Below are positions 7,193 through 10,141 of a DNA stretch of 10,141 nucleotides, piece by piece. A program made the translations under genes and the position numbers. Source of the DNA: Cyclobacteriaceae bacterium (GTDB lineage Bacteria; Bacteroidota; Bacteroidia; Cytophagales; Cyclobacteriaceae); assembly GCA_029861825.1 (NCBI GenBank), contig JAOTYN010000118.1:1-10141 (forward strand), written 5' to 3'. Under the pieces are notes generated by a model. That model worked only from the letters and a program-made list of their open reading frames with translations. It was not told the origin of the DNA and made no database searches. Every line of letters begins with the position of its first letter. Positions within the stretch are counted from its first letter, which is position 1.

Positions 7193-7558
7193 TTAGAATG
7201 GCAAGTCGTCATCTGCACCTTCCTCACCACTCGTCCAGGCGGGCTCCTCCGATTGACCCGGATCGCTGGATGCCATTTCGTCCGCTGGGTCGATACGCCA
7301 GGCTTGCAAGGAATTGAAGTACTTAACCTGCCCTTGCGGATCGGTCCATTTCCTTCCCTTCAAGTTAAAATAAACTTCTACCTCCTGGCCAGCTTGCAGA
7401 TCATCCAACAGGTCGCACTTGTCCTGTATCAGTTCAAATTTGATGAATTCAGGGTATTGTGGGTTTTCGGAATACTCCAAAACAAACTCCCGTTTACGGA
7501 AAGTTTCCTTAACCTGTACCGTGTCCTGCAACTCCAGTATTTTTCCCTTTATGTTCAT
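7193..7558 (-). CDS. DUF3127 family protein with SSB-like acidic tail
   Basis: 121 residues from ATG 7556-7558; a TTG 12 codons upstream extends the frame, but the conserved family start is MNIKGKILEL. Residues 1-90 match DUF3127, a small beta-rich domain of Bacteroidota thought to be OB-fold-like: KETFRKREFVLEYSE (18-32), YPEFIKFEL (35-43), VEVYFNLKGRKW (60-71) and FNSLQAWRI (81-89). From about 91 the chain is acidic and disordered and ends DDDLPF, close to the DDDIPF tip by which bacterial SSB recruits DNA repair and replication proteins. A cytoplasmic single-stranded-nucleic-acid-binding protein is a reasonable inference, with partners docking on the tail, but no activity is shown here. 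It is divergent from the phosphorylase-like gene, the starts being 68 bases apart, so the two may share control. Confidence 0.8.
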   Translation of the reverse strand: MNIKGKILELQDTVQVKETFRKREFVLEYSENPQYPEFIKFELIQDKCDLLDDLQAGQEVEVYFNLKGRKWTDPQGQVKYFNSLQAWRIDPADEMASSDPGQSEEPAWTSGEEGADDDLPF

Positions 7559-7626
7559 AATCTCTATTATTAAACGGCTATATTTACTGCCCAAATTACT
7601 TCATCCCTGTAACAATAAAAAAATAT

Positions 7627-9330
7627 ATGTCCATTATCCAGGTAAAAAGGACTAGAGCCCAGGAGTCACGCGCTGCCATAGAGCGACTCTACATTGTAAT
7701 GAGGCACTTGTTCAACCGTGGATATTACAAACCTTTTGGAGTTTCCGGAACTGCAATAAGACAGGCATTGCTTACCCTAAGTCCGGAAATATACGGGAGC
7801 ATTACCGACCCCGATAAAGTGGAGTTGGAAGGTTTGCTGTACGTGATCGAGCGCTTGCCTCGAGGTATTGAGGAATGCAGGTTTGTAAAGCTAACCTCAG
7901 AAGAAGGTTATGGAGCTTCTAACTTTGATGTGATCATTCCTGCGAAAAGGAGACGGAATTGCTATCGCATAGATGAGGAGCAAATGTTCATAGAGATCAC
8001 TCGCGGGCGCTCGGAGATCTACGATATACTGACTCATTTGACCTTCCTGTATATTGAGGCGGAGAAGATCAAGAATCGGGCCTTGGACGAAAAAGGGGAT
8101 AAGACCCGAGAGTGGGTAAAGATGGAGCGTATCGTAGAAGGGGGAGTGACCATCAACGACGATAACCGGGAATTGGCCTTCAGCTATTTGAGTACCATAC
8201 TGGGTCGTACCTTTGAAGAAACGGAGAAGACCTACCATCGTTTTGAAGATAGTGAAGTGCATCACGGTTTGTTTCACGTGGTGTACTGGTTGGGGAAAGT
8301 AGCCCTGGAAGAATCCCTGGAGGAGAAGGATCGCAGCATTAGTTTTACCGCGACTTTGCGAGAACGCATTGGACATCATATTTACGGTGAAAGGTGGGCC
8401 CGTCAGATCAAGGAGTATTTGTCAAGTAATGAGTTGCTGGAGCAACCCATTCATGTGATCAGCGCCAACTTGCACGGCATCTTGAATAGCGTGTATGCCT
8501 ATGCAGCATTAAAACGCATACCTGGGGGTTGGAAGAGTATTGAAGAGACCGCTTTGCTACTCAGTAATTCCAAACATTCCTCCTGGAATGAAAAGGTCCG
8601 CAGCTATGCCCTGGAGCACGGCGTTAAATTTTTGGACGATCCTTCAGGCACCAATATTTCCGTTCAAATTATCAATACTGCCAAATGGGACTTGGGCAAA
8701 CTATCACCGGAATTACATTTCGACGAAGACTATCTGAAATCCCACAAGCCTGTTATCCTGGTTTTGGATTACGCCTTTGGAGAGCAAGCATACGAGATCA
8801 TGGACGAACTGCTGAGACCCGTGGAAGCAGCTTCCGGGAATATCCCTATGCCCATCAGCTCCATTTCCATAATGGGAAAAGCCGGAATCCTCAGCGGGGG
8901 TAAGGGAGATATTATGATCCCGGATGCCCACATTTATGAGGGTACTGCCGATAACTACCCCATTGAAAATGCCTTAAAACCAGAGGACTTTGAAAATGAT
9001 GATGTACGGGTCTTTAACGGTCCTATGATCACCGTTCTGGGCACCTCTCTGCAAAATCGTGATATACTTCAGTACTTCCGCAATAGTAGCTGGAAATGTA
9101 TTGGTTTGGAAATGGAAGGAGCTCACTATCAAAAAGCCATACAAGCCGCCTCCAGAGTACGAAAAAGCATTGGTGAAGATATCACCCTGCGCTATGCGTA
9201 CTATGCCTCTGACAATCCACTGGTAACAGGCTCTACCCTGGCTTCAGGAAGCCTGGGGGCTGTGGGAGTAAAACCCACTTACTTAATAACCCTGAAACTC
9301 CTGGCCAAGGTGCTCGAGGGCAATCTCTAG
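7627..9330 (+). CDS. large protein with C-terminal nucleoside phosphorylase-like domain
   Basis: 567 residues from ATG 7627. No signal peptide or membrane segment, so cytoplasmic. The N-terminal half (about 1-270) is mostly helical, with motifs I cannot assign, among them FGVSGTAIRQALLTLSPE (37-54), MFIEITRGRSEIYDILTHL (120-138) and VHHGLFHVVYWLGK (211-224). The second half resembles the purine nucleoside phosphorylase/nucleosidase (PNP/UDP) fold: VLDYAFGEQAYE (379-390), ISIMGKAGILSGGKGDIMIP (413-432), which parallels the central glycine-rich strand ending in GD(I/V)V, GLEMEGAHY (493-501), which parallels the ribose-binding MEME segment, and YYASDNP (525-531), at the place of the catalytic Asp. 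If active it would cleave or phosphorolyse a nucleoside or nucleotide; AMP nucleosidase, which also has an extra N-terminal domain, is one model. Motif matches were read by eye, so the fold call is moderate and the substrate unknown. Confidence 0.6.
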   Translation: MSIIQVKRTRAQESRAAIERLYIVMRHLFNRGYYKPFGVSGTAIRQALLTLSPEIYGSITDPDKVELEGLLYVIERLPRGIEECRFVKLTSEEGYGASNFDVIIPAKRRRNCYRIDEEQMFIEITRGRSEIYDILTHLTFLYIEAEKIKNRALDEKGDKTREWVKMERIVEGGVTINDDNRELAFSYLSTILGRTFEETEKTYHRFEDSEVHHGLFHVVYWLGKVALEESLEEKDRSISFTATLRERIGHHIYGERWARQIKEYLSSNELLEQPIHVISANLHGILNSVYAYAALKRIPGGWKSIEETALLLSNSKHSSWNEKVRSYALEHGVKFLDDPSGTNISVQIINTAKWDLGKLSPELHFDEDYLKSHKPVILVLDYAFGEQAYEIMDELLRPVEAASGNIPMPISSISIMGKAGILSGGKGDIMIPDAHIYEGTADNYPIENALKPEDFENDDVRVFNGPMITVLGTSLQNRDILQYFRNSSWKCIGLEMEGAHYQKAIQAASRVRKSIGEDITLRYAYYASDNPLVTGSTLASGSLGAVGVKPTYLITLKLLAKVLEGNL

Positions 9331-9402
9331 AAAGATACTTTAGGGATGAAAATGTCGATTCCATCCCAAAACTTCAACTCCAGCCGGTCCTTGCATATGT
9401 AA

Positions 9403-9419
9403 GTTCTTGGAAAAAGAAC
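9403..9419. repeat. perfect 6-base inverted repeat, 5-base loop
   Basis: GTTCTT and AAGAAC surround GGAAA, 72 bases after the stop of the phosphorylase-like gene. No T-tract follows, so it is not a normal terminator. It may be part of a structured leader or small RNA, or chance. Confidence 0.3.
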
Positions 9420-9493
9420 AATATGTTAAGGCTCAAATTATTATCATATTGGTACCTGATTTTATCATTCTGGGATTCCCCGGAAGTACTTTT

Positions 9494-9534
9494 TTAATCG
9501 AAAATGTTTTAGTTGCTGATTATCAGTCGATTAA
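9494..9534. repeat. nested inverted repeats (TTAATCGA / TCGATTAA)
   Basis: Perfect 8-base arms at 9494-9501 and 9527-9534 enclose a 25-base loop that itself holds the palindrome CTGATTATCAG (9516-9526). Nested dyads like this can be a regulator site or an RNA branch; there is no T-tract after it. Confidence 0.35.
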
Positions 9535-9585
9535 GATTTAAAAAGCATTTCTGGCATACTTCCTGATATTCTATGAATGATTTTT

Positions 9586-9633
9586 TGAATTCTAATGTCA
9601 ATCCTATTTGAAATTAGATTATTCATATTTTTT
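9586..9633 (+). terminator. AT-rich hairpin with T-tract, possible terminator
   Basis: TGAATTCTAAT (9586-9596) pairs with ATTAGA and ATTCA (9613-9618, 9621-9625) with a two-base TT bulge. Inside, TCAA (9598-9601) pairs with TTGA (9608-9611), giving about 15 pairs in all. TATTTTTT follows at 9626-9633. It would end a plus-strand transcript, either a long 3' end of the phosphorylase-like mRNA or a small RNA. The stem has few G-C pairs, so termination strength is doubtful. Confidence 0.35.
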
Positions 9634-9701
9634 AAAGCTACTCATCTGTTGATATCCTGGAGTAGTTTGTGAATGTTTAGTGCAACCAGAAACTGTATTC
9701 T

Positions 9702-10141
9702 ATGGCTTCATTAAATCCCATTACCGGAACATTAGGTCCAAGAAGGGCAGCCCATTTACTTAGGCGAGCCACCTTCGGGCCCAACCGCCAAGACATTAAC
9801 GCCTTTGCCGGTCGTACCGCAGATCAAGCGATAGCTGAATTATTTCAAGCTACGCCGGTGCCCGCACCACCAGTGGATTACGACACCTTCAAAAGCTGGT
9901 GGTTGGACCAAATGGTAAGATCCGGACGATCCATAACTGAAAAAATGGCCTTCTTCTATCATACACATTTTACAACTAAGGAAGAGGTTGTAGGCAGCGG
10001 ACAAGCTTTATGCCATCAAAACGAATTATTTCGATACTATTCCCTGGGTAATTTCAGGGATTTAACTACTAAGATCTGCATGGATAATGCCATGATGGTC
10101 TTTTTGGATGGTAACGACAACGACCGCAATAATGTAAATGA
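9702..10141 (+). CDS. DUF1800 family protein, N-terminal part (runs off window)
   Basis: ATG 9702 opens a frame that stays open to the end of the window (146 residues seen; family members are usually 450-600). The start MASLNPITGTLGPRRAAHLL leads into RRATFGPN (21-28), the hallmark N-terminus of DUF1800. Further family signatures follow: a trailing EKMAFFYHTHFTT (80-92), HQNELFRYYSLGNFRDL (105-121) and DNAMMVFLDGNDN (128-140). The family has no settled biochemical role; in many bacteria it is found next to DUF1501 genes and is thought to act at the cell surface or in export. No signal peptide is visible at this start, and the upstream spacer has no better in-frame start. Whether a DUF1501 partner follows cannot be seen. 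Confidence 0.85.
   Translation, partial: MASLNPITGTLGPRRAAHLLRRATFGPNRQDINAFAGRTADQAIAELFQATPVPAPPVDYDTFKSWWLDQMVRSGRSITEKMAFFYHTHFTTKEEVVGSGQALCHQNELFRYYSLGNFRDLTTKICMDNAMMVFLDGNDNDRNNVN

Larger units (their letters stand above)
9331..9701. other. 371-base AT-rich spacer with many inverted repeats, no gene found
   Basis: I find no convincing open frame on either strand. The stretch is clearly richer in A and T than the flanking genes and contains at least five inverted repeats: GGGATG/CATCCC (9343-9367), GTTCTT/AAGAAC (9403-9419), AATATG/CATATT (9420-9450), TTAATCGA/TCGATTAA (9494-9534, enclosing CTGATTATCAG) and a long imperfect hairpin (9586-9625). It must hold the end of the phosphorylase-like transcript and the promoter of the DUF1800 gene, but I find no exact TAnnTTTG box. 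A small RNA is possible and unproven. Confidence 0.5.

Noticed and set aside
7897..8379. 160-codon minus-strand open frame inside the phosphorylase-like gene
   Set aside because: Antisense shadow of the longer plus-strand frame; no family motif and no promoter or terminator of its own.
9343..9367. GGGATG/CATCCC repeat just after the phosphorylase-like gene as a terminator
   Set aside because: It is followed by AAAACTTC rather than a run of T. Kept only as one of the spacer's inverted repeats.
9649..9669. TTG plus TAGTTTG as a promoter of the DUF1800 gene
   Set aside because: The -7 box is one base short of TAnnTTTG and the gap to TTG is about 11 bases instead of 17-20.

Overview
The window looks like ordinary chromosomal DNA of a member of the Bacteroidota, probably a flavobacterium- or Saprospira-like marine or soil organism. 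The reasons are the gene families present (a HEAT-repeat/cyclophilin lipoprotein, an endonuclease/exonuclease/phosphatase protein with an N-terminal membrane anchor, an RhlE-like DEAD-box helicase of Bacteroidota type, DUF3127 with an SSB-like tail, DUF1800), several Cys-lipidated proteins, few visible Shine-Dalgarno sites, AT-rich spacers and one exact TAnnTTTG promoter box. I see no rRNA, tRNA, transposase, integrase, phage gene or CRISPR array.

Layout. Bases 1-270 are the end of a c-type cytochrome gene. It converges on, and overlaps by 35 bases, a small coiled-coil lipoprotein gene on the minus strand (236-658). From 741 to 4934 three plus-strand genes form a likely operon: an EEP-family membrane-anchored hydrolase, a HEAT-repeat/cyclophilin lipoprotein and a DEAD-box RNA helicase, the last two overlapping by 11 bases. 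Next comes a separately promoted gene for a membrane-attached XRE-type regulator (5023-5862), with a palindromic operator candidate just upstream. It meets a minus-strand TPR-like lipoprotein gene (5891-7027) at a strong, probably bidirectional terminator (5864-5886).

From 7028 to 7192 there is a spacer with a long hairpin touching the lipoprotein start codon and a likely terminator for the next minus-strand gene, DUF3127 (7193-7558). Divergent from DUF3127, across 68 bases, is a 567-residue protein (7627-9330) whose C-terminal half resembles the nucleoside phosphorylase/nucleosidase fold and whose N-terminal half I do not recognise. A 371-base AT-rich spacer (9331-9701) full of inverted repeats follows, and the window ends inside a DUF1800 gene (9702 onward).

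Functionally the window mixes envelope proteins (three lipoproteins, an EEP membrane protein, a membrane-bound regulator), RNA remodelling (helicase) and a possible DNA-binding/nucleotide-metabolism pair (DUF3127 and the phosphorylase-like protein). Nothing amounts to a clear new defence or mobile system. The items most worth a second look are the phosphorylase-like protein, the start-codon hairpin at 7027-7083, the membrane-tethered regulator with its palindrome, and the structured spacer at 9331-9701.
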